Positions 7,965 to 16,351 of a DNA stretch of 64,000 bases are shown one piece after another. The notes beneath the pieces were generated by a model. It searched no databases. It had not been told where the DNA came from and saw only the letters and a program-made list of their open reading frames with translations. Location: the NCBI RefSeq assembly GCF_022163125.1, contig NZ_CP091881.1:6634001-6698000 (forward strand). The letters are read 5' to 3'. The DNA comes from Paenibacillus sp. HWE-109. Its GTDB lineage: Bacteria > Bacillota > Bacilli > Paenibacillales > NBRC-103111. The translations under genes and the position numbers were made by a program. Every line of letters begins with the position of its first letter. The stretch's first letter is position 1.

Positions 7965-9632
7965 TTAGTTGATAGTAGCATACTGCTGAATAGCTGCATT
8001 AATGCGTTCGCGGCAAGCCAGAACCCACTCTGCTTCCTTCGGATATACCGCGAAAGTAATCGGCTCATCCGCACCTTCTTCCATGAGTGCCACTGTCCGC
8101 TCCCTGCCGATCTGCGATTCGAGCAGCTCCAGCGCCCGTAAATCCTGCAGCGCCTCGCGGAAGACTTCGAGCCTTAGCGAATCCAGCGGCGTCCCGTCCT
8201 CTCCTGGATAAACAACGAAGGGATCCCCTGCCGGGAAGCCATAATTGGCATCGGTGTTACGATAGGGATCAATTGCAAAGCGCGAGTATTGAGCAAACCA
8301 GAAGTTAAAGCCCCAATGCAGAAATCCACTGATACGGAATTTGTAGAGCTGTAAGCCAAAAACGCGATTGCGGGCAGAAGGCATACAAATAAATCGATTA
8401 GCTACGTCTATATATTGAGCACAACAGTAATAAGTCCATAAATTCGTTACCTCGTGTTCCAGGAACGGCGTGATGTGATTATTCGCTACAATGGGCGTTT
8501 CGATGAGTCCTTGCTCATAATAAAAATACTCGGATAACGCATCCATAGAGGGTATCTCGCCCATGAACTGTTTGACCCAACGGCTCGCACTTCCATACGT
8601 AGCCAAATGATCGGTCATCGGCTCGTCCGAAATGTGATAATACACACGCTCCATCAATCCATTCTCCCTAATGAAAACGACCAACTCCGGTAAAAACTGA
8701 GCCAGAAAGCTTTTATAGGCTTCTCCCGTGGCATCCGTTTCCCAACCGAAGATTTGCTTGGTTTGGCCATCCTCTACCGCGATAATCTTGGGTGCGTGCT
8801 TGGCGCCCCATTGGGTGAATAGATGCGACAGCTCGAAGTAGCGGACGTTATTCCGATTACACATGTCGACCCAACGCTTCAACCGTTCGAACCCGAATGT
8901 GTAGGTCTCGCCGGATTTGCTCACGTCTACGAGTTGAACGGTAGGCCGCTCCCCGCCGATCTTCGTATCCAATGGAGGTGTGAAAATGGGCGTAAGCAGC
9001 ATGTTGATCCCATGATCCACTGCCGTTTTGACGTAGGATTCAACGATTTCCCAATACCGCTCGCTGAATACGTCGACCTTGTAGTATACAGCCAGACAAT
9101 CGGTATGAAACCATTCGGTATGGATCAGCTTCTGTTCCGGCAATGCCGCTTCCAATACTTCGAGTTCAAACGTTTCGCGGGACAACAATTCGCCCCCAGG
9201 CGTCTTGAATACAACCACTATTGGATATTTGCCAGGCTTCACTTCTTCAGCCAGATGAACAGTTACCCAGAGCGATCGCCATTGCTTGGGAATCCCCACG
9301 ATATCATCAGACAGGGCCAAGGGAACTAGCAGATCGGGGTACAATCCCGGTGCATCGCGAAGCAAATTATCATCGTGATCTGGATAGTTGGGGAATTCAG
9401 CTGGCACCATTTGCACGCTGCGAAGCCTAATGTGTGAAGTCAGTTTGGATTCCACATCGACGCGTACCTGTTGTTGCGTGAGTGGTGAACGATAAGCAAC
9501 CTGGAAGGAGAAGATCTCCTTCTGCAAGGCTGATGCGCGTTGATAGGGTACGGCATGCAGCTCTTCATCCGGAAATACTTTCTCGAGTGAACTAATACTG
9601 CGGGTTTCTAGCATGGATTGGTTGGTAGACAA
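7965..9632 (-). CDS. GH123-like (DUF4091) glycoside hydrolase, cytoplasmic
   Basis: 555 residues. The C-terminal two thirds match the DUF4091/GH123 catalytic fold: YYHISDEP at 331-338 holds an Asp-Glu pair (D336-E337) as used by GH123 beta-N-acetylgalactosaminidases in substrate-assisted catalysis; further typical segments are the WTYYCC and GFLHWGFNFW regions. The N-terminal ~170 residues are a beta-rich domain. No signal peptide, so it probably acts on imported oligosaccharides. The start is TTG with AGGAGG 6 nt before. A cre-like site lies 34 bp upstream. The gene is monocistronic, with its own terminator. Family assignment is firm; the exact substrate is not. Confidence 0.75.
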   Translation of the reverse strand: MSTNQSMLETRSISSLEKVFPDEELHAVPYQRASALQKEIFSFQVAYRSPLTQQQVRVDVESKLTSHIRLRSVQMVPAEFPNYPDHDDNLLRDAPGLYPDLLVPLALSDDIVGIPKQWRSLWVTVHLAEEVKPGKYPIVVVFKTPGGELLSRETFELEVLEAALPEQKLIHTEWFHTDCLAVYYKVDVFSERYWEIVESYVKTAVDHGINMLLTPIFTPPLDTKIGGERPTVQLVDVSKSGETYTFGFERLKRWVDMCNRNNVRYFELSHLFTQWGAKHAPKIIAVEDGQTKQIFGWETDATGEAYKSFLAQFLPELVVFIRENGLMERVYYHISDEPMTDHLATYGSASRWVKQFMGEIPSMDALSEYFYYEQGLIETPIVANNHITPFLEHEVTNLWTYYCCAQYIDVANRFICMPSARNRVFGLQLYKFRISGFLHWGFNFWFAQYSRFAIDPYRNTDANYGFPAGDPFVVYPGEDGTPLDSLRLEVFREALQDLRALELLESQIGRERTVALMEEGADEPITFAVYPKEAEWVLACRERINAAIQQYATIN

Positions 9633-9665
9633 GGAAATCCTCCTTATAATTCGATCTTCGTATTA

Positions 9666-9693
9666 TGATAGCGTTTACTTCCTTCTTACTATA
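9666..9693 (-). promoter_or_regulatory. Promoter -10 and cre-like site of the GH123-like gene
   Basis: On the minus strand, a -10 like TATAGT (9693-9688) is followed by AAGTAAACGCTATCA (9680-9666), which matches the CcpA cre consensus WTGNAANCGNWNNCW at all but one position. The site begins about at the transcription start, a position at which CcpA represses. Confidence 0.5.
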
Positions 9694-9800
9694 CCGCATG
9701 CTGGTATATAATAACATATTTCTACTTCTGTTTAGCTATCCTCATTTTTAGCGGACTTCCTAAGCTAGCAATCAGCAGCTTTAGTCCCCCTCTTTCTGCG

Positions 9801-10220
9801 CTAGAATGAGATATAAGCTTGAGAATGATCAAATAGATACGTTCGATCAGATAAGAAACTTTCAACTTTTTTCCCTTTGGATGCGTGCTCAAGCTTTGCC
9901 GCCAGATCGATCAAAGCCGACGAAATGACATGTGTTCTAATTTCTCCCCACACGGCCTCTTTTTGATGAACATACGCCAAACCGTCCGCAAGTGTGAGAC
10001 CTTTGATCCGTTGAAAAACGACAGCCCACTGAACGAAATCGCCCTTCAAGTTGCCGCACGGAATCTGAAATTCACCTAACCCCCATGCTCCCAAATTGGT
10101 TGTAATGGTGAGTAAACCGCAATGACATTCATCGCTATGACCAGGCAGCATTCTATCTGACAGCTCACAGTCGAACTGGAAACATTCAATACGGGTAATG
10201 ATGCAGGTCTCGGGAATCAT
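9801..10220 (-). CDS. Unknown protein resembling an enolase-superfamily N-terminal domain
   Basis: 139 residues from the chosen start (MIPETCIITRIECFQF); GAGGAG lies 12 nt before it. A longer frame to 10304 exists but lacks a ribosome site. The ITRIECF opening, the LLTITTNLGAWGLGEF strand-turn, and the SALIDLAAKL helix look like the capping (N-terminal) domain of mandelate-racemase/muconate-lactonising enzymes, but the barrel is absent. It may be a stand-alone domain or a decayed fragment. Low certainty on function. Confidence 0.5.
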   Translation of the reverse strand: MIPETCIITRIECFQFDCELSDRMLPGHSDECHCGLLTITTNLGAWGLGEFQIPCGNLKGDFVQWAVVFQRIKGLTLADGLAYVHQKEAVWGEIRTHVISSALIDLAAKLEHASKGKKVESFLSDRTYLFDHSQAYISF

Positions 10221-10605
10221 CTTCTTGTCACTCTCCTCAAATTTTGTTGAGAGGAATGTTACGCCTTTTGATCCGATGTGTAAAAGTCGGTGGAACGACT
10301 TCACTTCCTATATTTCACCATAAAGCTATATTGAAAGCGCACTCAAATGTAGCTGTCCTATATTTTCGCTATAAATGCTCCGGTATTCTTCCATTTCCAG
10401 CCGTTTGCGACCTTATGAAGTTCAAATTCTATGATTCCAGTGTGTCTATGAAAATAGGCCATTTCGCATTTTTACTTGTTTTTTATGCGTTTGTCCCTTA
10501 TTTTTTACCCCATTTTTATAGAATTCAGCGTTACGATTATTGGGTGTACAACGCGAGTTTCATCCGCTCATTCAACCCGACAATCCAATCCAAAGGAGCA
10601 ATGCT
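10221..10605. other. Divergent intergenic region without a convincing gene
   Basis: 385 bp between two divergent unknown genes. A 129-codon open frame crosses it on the plus strand, but it has no ribosome site, an unusual composition, and overlaps the start of the next gene in another frame. AT-rich stretches could hold the two promoters; no clear -35/-10 pair stands out. Confidence 0.5.
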
Positions 10606-11121
10606 ATGGCTTCCTCTCGCCAATATTATTTAGGGTTAGCCCCTGATCTGTTAAATCCGCTTCATTTAGCTTACGAGTGGTTTGGTGTGTTGTGGCTGGA
10701 AGAAAATCATCATTTCCCTGTTATTGTCGGATATTGGTTCTCCAAAGACAGGTCTGAGATCCTGCAAAATGCCATCCTGTCCGGCTTCACCACATGGAAA
10801 GAGAAATCCGATCATTTCATCATCATGAATATGTATCAGGCCATCCGCAGAAAACAAAGCGAACAGGACTGGACTGGGCGCAGCCGCTTATCCATCAGAA
10901 CACTGTTCACATCCCCTTGGAAGGAAACTCCGCCAGGGTTGTACATCATCAAATCGCGAGACGTGTACCCCCTGCATGCTTCCGCCGTATGCAAGAAAAA
11001 GTTTTTCGTATGGCTGGAGCACGCAGCTGTATGTGAAACAGAGAAAGACCTGCAAATGTTCACGAAAAAAGTGCATGACGCCTATGCTCGCGATTGCAGT
11101 GGCGGTCGCAGTCGCAATTGA
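10606..11121 (+). CDS. Unknown protein
   Basis: 171 residues starting MASSRQYYLGLAP, with AAAGGAG 7 nt before the ATG (a longer frame from 10540 lacks a ribosome site). Globular, rich in aromatic residues (YEWFGVLWLEENHHFPVIVGYW), no membrane span, no motif recognised. The last ~12 codons (DAYARDCSGGRSRN) run into the GC-rich direct repeat that begins near 11093, suggesting that the natural end was altered by the repeat. Confidence 0.55.
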   Translation: MASSRQYYLGLAPDLLNPLHLAYEWFGVLWLEENHHFPVIVGYWFSKDRSEILQNAILSGFTTWKEKSDHFIIMNMYQAIRRKQSEQDWTGRSRLSIRTLFTSPWKETPPGLYIIKSRDVYPLHASAVCKKKFFVWLEHAAVCETEKDLQMFTKKVHDAYARDCSGGRSRN

Positions 11122-11202
11122 GATTGCGGTCGGGGCTGTGGTCGGGGCTGCGATCGGGGCTGCGGTCGGGGCTGCGGTCGCGGTTGAGGCTGCGGCTAGC
11201 TG
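11093..11202. repeat. GC-rich direct repeats (GGTCGGGGCTGC-type, 6/12 bp)
   Basis: A run of imperfect 6- and 12-bp units around GGTCGGGGCTGC and GCGGTCGCA, at least eight in a row, overlapping the end of the unknown gene at 10606. It keeps several frames open by chance (Ala/Gly/Val-rich translations). It looks like slippage-prone simple sequence. Confidence 0.8.
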
Positions 11203-11272
11203 TCTTATTTCCACCTATCTCCCCTACAAAGCTTCGATCATCGGCATGTCGGGGCTTTTCGCGCACCAATCG

Positions 11273-11580
11273 CATCCATCACACTTGTCAAACTTGTCGT
11301 ATCTATCACACATTTCACCTTTCCACCTATCACACTTGTCTCTCTTACCGTACCTGTCACACTTTTCGCTATTTTCACCCCTATCACACTTTTCTCCCTT
11401 ATCGAACCTACCACATTCTTCGCCTTACCACACCCGTCACACTTTTCGCTATTTTCACCCCTATCACACTTGTCTCTCTTATCGAACCTACCACATTCTT
11501 CGCCTTATCACACCCGTCACACTTTTCGCTATTTTCACCCCTATCACACTTTTCTCCCTTACCGCACCTACCACACCTTG
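11273..11580. repeat. Degenerate 27-bp tandem array (80-bp higher-order unit)
   Basis: About eleven units of 24-27 bp, each starting TCACACTT or CCACATT and ending in CCTTAcc/CACCCCTA. Three successive units form an ~80-bp block that recurs with exact spacing (starts near 11356, 11436 and 11516). Strongly strand-asymmetric (pyrimidine-rich on plus). No gene is supported here. Confidence 0.85.
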
Positions 11581-11611
11581 CACAGACTTAGGCGAGATGG
11601 CTGAAAAGCAC

Positions 11612-11660
11612 AAAAAGGCTGTCTCAAAGCCCAGTGGAATGGATCTTGAGGCAAGCCCCA
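11612..11660 (-). terminator. Probable terminator of kimA
   Basis: On the minus strand an imperfect stem GGCTTGCCTCAAG ... CTTTGAGACAGCC is followed by TTTTTGTG. It lies ~300 bp beyond the kimA stop, after the inverted repeat element at 11715-11846. Confidence 0.55.
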
Positions 11661-11714
11661 TAACGAACTCAATATGCTTTATTTGATCAAAATCGGGCAT
11701 TTTGAAAATCTAAT

Positions 11715-11846
11715 GAATTCCGGAGACGTTATTTCAAGCAAAAGATCACTTTTCCGCCTATGAATCACTCCATAACGCCATTCCAGTTCATTAGATTTCA
11801 AAACAAGCCATTTTCTCGTCTATAAGCATCATACAAGTTCGTTAGA
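11715..11846 (-). repeat. Diverged inverted relative of the 63-kb 50-bp repeat
   Basis: Read on the minus strand it starts CTAACGAACTTGTATGATGC and continues TTATAGACGAGAAAATGGCT, then CTAATGAACTGG ... GGCGTTATG. The unit array at 63152-63425 has CTAACGAACTCTATGACGC, TTATCGACGAGAAAAAGGCT and a final CTAACGAACTCAATAGGCGT. Both unit and tail are related, so this is a second, older copy of the same element. Confidence 0.7.
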
Positions 11847-11963
11847 ATATCCGATTGATTATGCGTAGGCTCGGCGGTGCGCAGTTCTGACTGTTATCGC
11901 AGTCTTTCGCTGGTTTAGAAGCAGCTCCTACTCGCCCGAAGAATTATCATCCAACAACACCTG

Positions 11964-13790
11964 CTACTTTTTCAAATGGTAAGGCACCGTCGTCACGACC
12001 AGATTCCTGCGATACAGCAGGAACGCCCGAATCAGCAAGCTGGATTGATTATGGAGAATGTTCTGCCAGCTTTTCTTGGGAATGAACTGTGGAATCAAGA
12101 CGGTCACACGGAAATTGGACTCGTTCGCTTTATGCTCCACCGTGTCGATAAACTTCGTTAGCGGATGGATGATGCTGCGGTAATGGGAATGCAGTGTGAC
12201 TAGGCGGACATCGGGCTGCCAATTCTCCCATTTCTCAGCGAACTGCTTCTCCGTGTCCCGGTCGAAAGCAACATACACGGCAATTATTTGATCCGGCGCA
12301 AGAGACTTGGCATAGTTCAAGGAGTTCTCAACGACATGCGTGATTCCCGCGACGGGCACAATCATGATATTCCCTTCAATCGGGATCGCCGGCTCGCAAG
12401 TCGTAATCCGCAGTTGCTCGCCAACGGCCTCGTAGTGCTTTTTGATCCGATGAAAGATCATCACGATCAAAGGCAGGAAGATCAAGACGGTCCACACCTG
12501 GCCGAACTTGGTCAAAAAGAAGATCATCATCACCGTGAAGCTGATCAGCGCCCCTACCAAATTAACCGTTAATTTGACGATCCAGCCTCTGGGCTTCTCG
12601 CGAAGCCATTTCACCAGCATCCCCGTCTGCGCAAGGGTGAAAGGAATGAACACCCCGACGGCGTACAGCGGGATGAGATGCTCTGTCCTGCCTTTGAAGG
12701 CGATAATCAGCAGGATGGACGCCACGGCCAGGAAAATGATCCCGTTGGAATAGCCCAAACGATCTCCCCGGATGGTGAACATCCGCGCAATGAACTTATC
12801 CTTGGCCAAGTTGACCGCCAGCAGCGGGAAGGCCGAGTACCCCGTATTCGCGGCGAGCACAAGAATCATAGCTGTTGTTCCCTGCACGCAATAATACATC
12901 CAATTGCGCCCGAACGTTTGCGAGGCGATCTGGGAAACGACCGTCTCCTGCGCTTTGGGCGCAATGCCATAATAATAGGCAAGGTACACGACGCCGGAGA
13001 ATAAAAGTGCAAGCAGCAGTCCCATGGCGGCTAGCGTTTTGGAAGCATTGTTCGGCCCAGGGTCCTTGAAGTTAGGGATGGCGTTGGAGATCGCTTCGAC
13101 CCCCGTTAAGGCTGAGCTCCCGGAGGCAAATGCTTTTAACAGCAGAAACAGCGAAATGCCAGCAACCGGCGTCCCCAAAGGCACATGATTCGTGGCAGAA
13201 ACAGTCCCAGTCAGGATGTGATACAGGCCTGCGCCAATTAAAACAAATAATGCCAAGATAAATAAATAGACCGGATAAGCCAGAATTGAGGCGGACTCCG
13301 TGATTCCCCGCAGATTTAGAATCGTTATGAGGATGACTAATGTAATGGCAATTTCCACATTGTACGGGTGCAAGTGCGGGAATGCAGAGGTGATAGCATC
13401 TGTCCCCGCTGAAATACTAACCGCAACTGTGAGAATATAGTCGACCAACAAGGAACCCCCGGCCAGCAAACCAGCGTTCACGCCCAGGTTTTCCTTCGAA
13501 ACGACGTACGCCCCGCCACCATGCGGATAGGCATATATGATTTGCCGATAGGACAATATCAGCGCCAGCAAGAGGACAAGCACGCCTACCGCAATAGGGA
13601 TCGTGTACCAGAAAGCAACGGCCCCAATCGTAATCAGCACAATTAAAATTTGCTCAGGCCCATAGGCAACCGAGGATAACGCATCCGAAGAGAGGATGGC
13701 TAACGCTTTGGTCTTATTCAGCTTTTGTTCCCCTAGATCCGCTGACTTTAACGGCTGACCGATTAGAAATCTCTTCAATGCATACCACAT
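11964..13790 (-). CDS. kimA: KimA-type high-affinity potassium importer (APC/KUP family)
   Basis: 608 residues, the same length as B. subtilis KimA (YdaO) and closely similar from the first residues: KRFLIGQPLKS, LAILSSDALSSVAYG, SYRQIIYAYPHGGGAYVVSKE and SISAGTDAITSAFPHL. About twelve membrane helices are followed by a ~150-residue cytosolic UspA-like domain. KimA is a proton-coupled potassium importer. In B. subtilis it is switched off by a c-di-AMP riboswitch; none is visible in the 150 bp upstream here. It adds a second potassium uptake system 4 kb from kdp. Confidence 0.93.
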   Translation of the reverse strand: MWYALKRFLIGQPLKSADLGEQKLNKTKALAILSSDALSSVAYGPEQILIVLITIGAVAFWYTIPIAVGVLVLLLALILSYRQIIYAYPHGGGAYVVSKENLGVNAGLLAGGSLLVDYILTVAVSISAGTDAITSAFPHLHPYNVEIAITLVILITILNLRGITESASILAYPVYLFILALFVLIGAGLYHILTGTVSATNHVPLGTPVAGISLFLLLKAFASGSSALTGVEAISNAIPNFKDPGPNNASKTLAAMGLLLALLFSGVVYLAYYYGIAPKAQETVVSQIASQTFGRNWMYYCVQGTTAMILVLAANTGYSAFPLLAVNLAKDKFIARMFTIRGDRLGYSNGIIFLAVASILLIIAFKGRTEHLIPLYAVGVFIPFTLAQTGMLVKWLREKPRGWIVKLTVNLVGALISFTVMMIFFLTKFGQVWTVLIFLPLIVMIFHRIKKHYEAVGEQLRITTCEPAIPIEGNIMIVPVAGITHVVENSLNYAKSLAPDQIIAVYVAFDRDTEKQFAEKWENWQPDVRLVTLHSHYRSIIHPLTKFIDTVEHKANESNFRVTVLIPQFIPKKSWQNILHNQSSLLIRAFLLYRRNLVVTTVPYHLKK

Positions 13791-13940
13791 AACGCCACCA
13801 CCATCTCAGTTAAGATCACCTTAGTATTACCCCGCTTTTGTGAAAAAGAACCAAGTCATCCAACTTTAATTTGCTCTATTTAAGCCTGCCAGATGTGATA
13901 AAATGGAAAAGGATACGCTGTACATCAGTCTACCGCTTGG

Positions 13941-14846
13941 GTGGTGAATTATGTGATAGATAGGTCCTCTACGATTAGGCATGCTGCGTTTCGCGAACTG
14001 TCTCCGAGCGTGCATTGGGCGCAGATCCATCAGCGAACGCCTCAATTCAAATGGTCCCGGCGCATGTATGACTTTGAATTCCTGTATATTCTGCAAGGGG
14101 AAATCCAGGTCACTTTATTGGACGAATCCTTCCTCGTGCCGGCGGAGCATCTGTTGTTCCTGCCTGCCAGCGTCCATCATCATATCGAGATTTTGACGGA
14201 ACCCTATGTGCAGCTGCTCGGCATTCATTTCGATTTCTTCGATGATTTGTCCGTCAAGCAGGCTGAGCTCGTGGTGGATGAGACCCATCCATTTGACGAT
14301 TCCTTCTGCGCGATGCCCTATATCGACGGCCAGCCGATTCTTCCCTATCGGTATGCCATTCATTTGCCTCCGGCCATTGTGTCCGTGATGGAGACTGTTA
14401 TTCAGGAAACGAATGACCAGAAGATGGGCTACGAAATGGTCTGCCGCGGACTTATGCTGCAAATGCTAACGCTGCTCATTCGGCATCATGATGAAACGAA
14501 CCGCACCCATCACCCCAAATATCAAGAAAGCCTACACCACTTAGCCCATGAACTGCAAACACAGTATCGAAAAAAGTGGACCAACGGAGAGATGGCCGCT
14601 TTGATCAATGTTCATGAAGACTATATGAGTAAGCTTTTTAAAGATAGTATGGGTATGAGTCCGAATAAATACCTGCAATCTATTCGCCATCAACACGCGA
14701 AGCGCTTGCTTCGTGAAACGGATGATAAAATCGAGTTCATCGCGATGGACATCGGCTATGAGGATTTTCATTATTTCAGCCGTATTTTCAAAAAGTGGGA
14801 AGGCATTTCCGCTCAACAATACCGCAAATTTGCGCAAATGATTTAA
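13941..14846 (+). CDS. AraC family transcription regulator
   Basis: About 300 residues: an N-terminal cupin-like sensing domain (residues ~30-170, HIEILTEPYVQLLGIHFDFF) and a C-terminal double helix-turn-helix (TNGEMAALINVHEDYMSKLF, then FIAMDIGYEDFHYFSRIFKK). The start is uncertain: GTG codons at 13941, 13944 and 13953 follow no clear ribosome site. It points towards the YesN-type regulator at 14855 (8-bp gap, convergent) and is divergent from kimA. Probably controls a carbohydrate function; target unknown. Confidence 0.85.
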   Translation: MVNYVIDRSSTIRHAAFRELSPSVHWAQIHQRTPQFKWSRRMYDFEFLYILQGEIQVTLLDESFLVPAEHLLFLPASVHHHIEILTEPYVQLLGIHFDFFDDLSVKQAELVVDETHPFDDSFCAMPYIDGQPILPYRYAIHLPPAIVSVMETVIQETNDQKMGYEMVCRGLMLQMLTLLIRHHDETNRTHHPKYQESLHHLAHELQTQYRKKWTNGEMAALINVHEDYMSKLFKDSMGMSPNKYLQSIRHQHAKRLLRETDDKIEFIAMDIGYEDFHYFSRIFKKWEGISAQQYRKFAQMI

Positions 14847-14854
14847 GACGGCAC

Positions 14855-16351
14855 TCAAGCCTGACTTTTGCGATAATCGGACGGATAGCTCAGGCAATTT
14901 TCCACAAATAGCTTGGTAAAGTGCCGCGTGCTGTAATAACCCACCTTCTCCGCGATCTGCTTCACCTGCAAATTGGTATTCAGCAGCAGTTCCTTGGCTT
15001 TCAGCATGCGGATATTCGTCAAATACTTCACAAATGGCGTCCCTGTTTTCTTATGAAACAATGTGCTCAAATAATTCGCCGAGACGTTCAATTGATGGGC
15101 AATTTGGCCGATCCCGACGTCCTCCATATAATGCTGCTCGAGATAATGAACGACCTGCTCAATTAAATCAGCCGTTACCGGTTCTCTAGGCTTAATCTCC
15201 AGCAGCCGACTTTCTCCCAAGCTCCGCAGCTCCTTCATCATCTCCTCTTGGGTCAAAGGAGCAGCCGCGGCAATCCCCAAAGCATGCTGCATAAACAGCT
15301 GGACTGCACATCGATAAGTATCCTGATTAAGCCATGCCGCTTGCGGCCAAACCCCTTCCATCTCGCTGACGGCGCTTAGGTAATTCAAATACCCCCTAAT
15401 CTGCAGATGATGCTTGATCGAGCAGAGCAGGTGGCTAGCTCTCACCTTCAGGTCATCGCCTGCCTCCGTCTGAAGCTCCGCATACGCAAGCCTCCGCCCA
15501 ACTCCGCATACTGCGCGCAAACTGTTCCATAATCCCAACTGTCCAAGCTGTTGATTCAAGGCATCGAAGCCGTGGCATTCTGCGGTTTGCAGAATCGTGA
15601 TTGCCGCTGCGCCTTGAAGGCTGTTCCCTGCCCTATCCGCCAGCGCATCAAAAAAGTGATGCACCTGCTCCTTGCTAGCCAGCCCCTTCGCTGGGTCCCA
15701 GGAACCGATGACAGCGAGATCGCCGCTCAGTAAAGAGATCATAGCGAAATTCATGCCATATACAAGCTGACTGTGCATGCATCCACGGAGATCGTCATAG
15801 AAACGGCTTGTAATATCCGACAATGCCTTCCCGGTACAGGTCGTATCAAAGAGACATATCGCCCCGATAAACCATCCCTGCACAAAAATGCTGTCCAACT
15901 CCTCGAACTTCATGGAAGTAAGCCCATTGCACAGAGCGAACGAGCTGTTCTCAAACTGCTGATTCAGCATGCGGATGAATTCTTTGTTATCTTTGGCCGT
16001 ATTCGCGAGCGCACGCTCCAGCTCAACAGGATTCACCGGTTTGAGCAAATATTCCGATGCTCCCAGCTTCATTGCTTCCTGTGCGTAGGCAAAATCCGAA
16101 TAGCCGCTCAAAATAATCCACTTCGTACAGGGCGAAATGACCCTTCCGAGCTGCATCGCCTCCAGCCCGCTCATGCGCGGCATACGGATATCGATAATCG
16201 CTACATTAGGCCTATGCTCCTTGACCAGATCAAGCAGTTCCTCTCCATTGGAAGCTTCACCTGCAAGCTGCCATGATGTCTCCACATCCTGAACCATGCT
16301 TAGGATACTGGCGCGAATCAAGCTCTCATCATCGGCGATAATTAGTTTCAC
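14855..16351 (-). CDS. YesN-type response regulator (receiver + AraC HTH)
   Basis: 498 residues: receiver domain 1-120 with acidic pocket DD at 7-8 and phospho-acceptor D54 (AIIDIRMP), a ~260-residue linker typical of YesN proteins, and a C-terminal AraC helix-turn-helix (VGIGQIAHQLNVSANYLSTL, then VKQIAEKVGYYSTRHFTKLF). Its ATG overlaps the stop of the partner kinase by 4 nt. As the last gene after the ABC importer, it is expected to control that sugar operon. Confidence 0.93.
   Translation of the reverse strand: MKLIIADDESLIRASILSMVQDVETSWQLAGEASNGEELLDLVKEHRPNVAIIDIRMPRMSGLEAMQLGRVISPCTKWIILSGYSDFAYAQEAMKLGASEYLLKPVNPVELERALANTAKDNKEFIRMLNQQFENSSFALCNGLTSMKFEELDSIFVQGWFIGAICLFDTTCTGKALSDITSRFYDDLRGCMHSQLVYGMNFAMISLLSGDLAVIGSWDPAKGLASKEQVHHFFDALADRAGNSLQGAAAITILQTAECHGFDALNQQLGQLGLWNSLRAVCGVGRRLAYAELQTEAGDDLKVRASHLLCSIKHHLQIRGYLNYLSAVSEMEGVWPQAAWLNQDTYRCAVQLFMQHALGIAAAAPLTQEEMMKELRSLGESRLLEIKPREPVTADLIEQVVHYLEQHYMEDVGIGQIAHQLNVSANYLSTLFHKKTGTPFVKYLTNIRMLKAKELLLNTNLQVKQIAEKVGYYSTRHFTKLFVENCLSYPSDYRKSQA

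Noticed and set aside
10244..10633. 129-codon open frame
   Set aside because: No ribosome site, odd composition, overlaps the better-supported start at 10606.
10976..11686. 236-codon open frame across the repeats
   Set aside because: Made of Ala/Gly/Val and Ser/His/Leu runs produced by the 12-bp and 27-bp repeats; overlaps the gene at 10606 and has no start signal.
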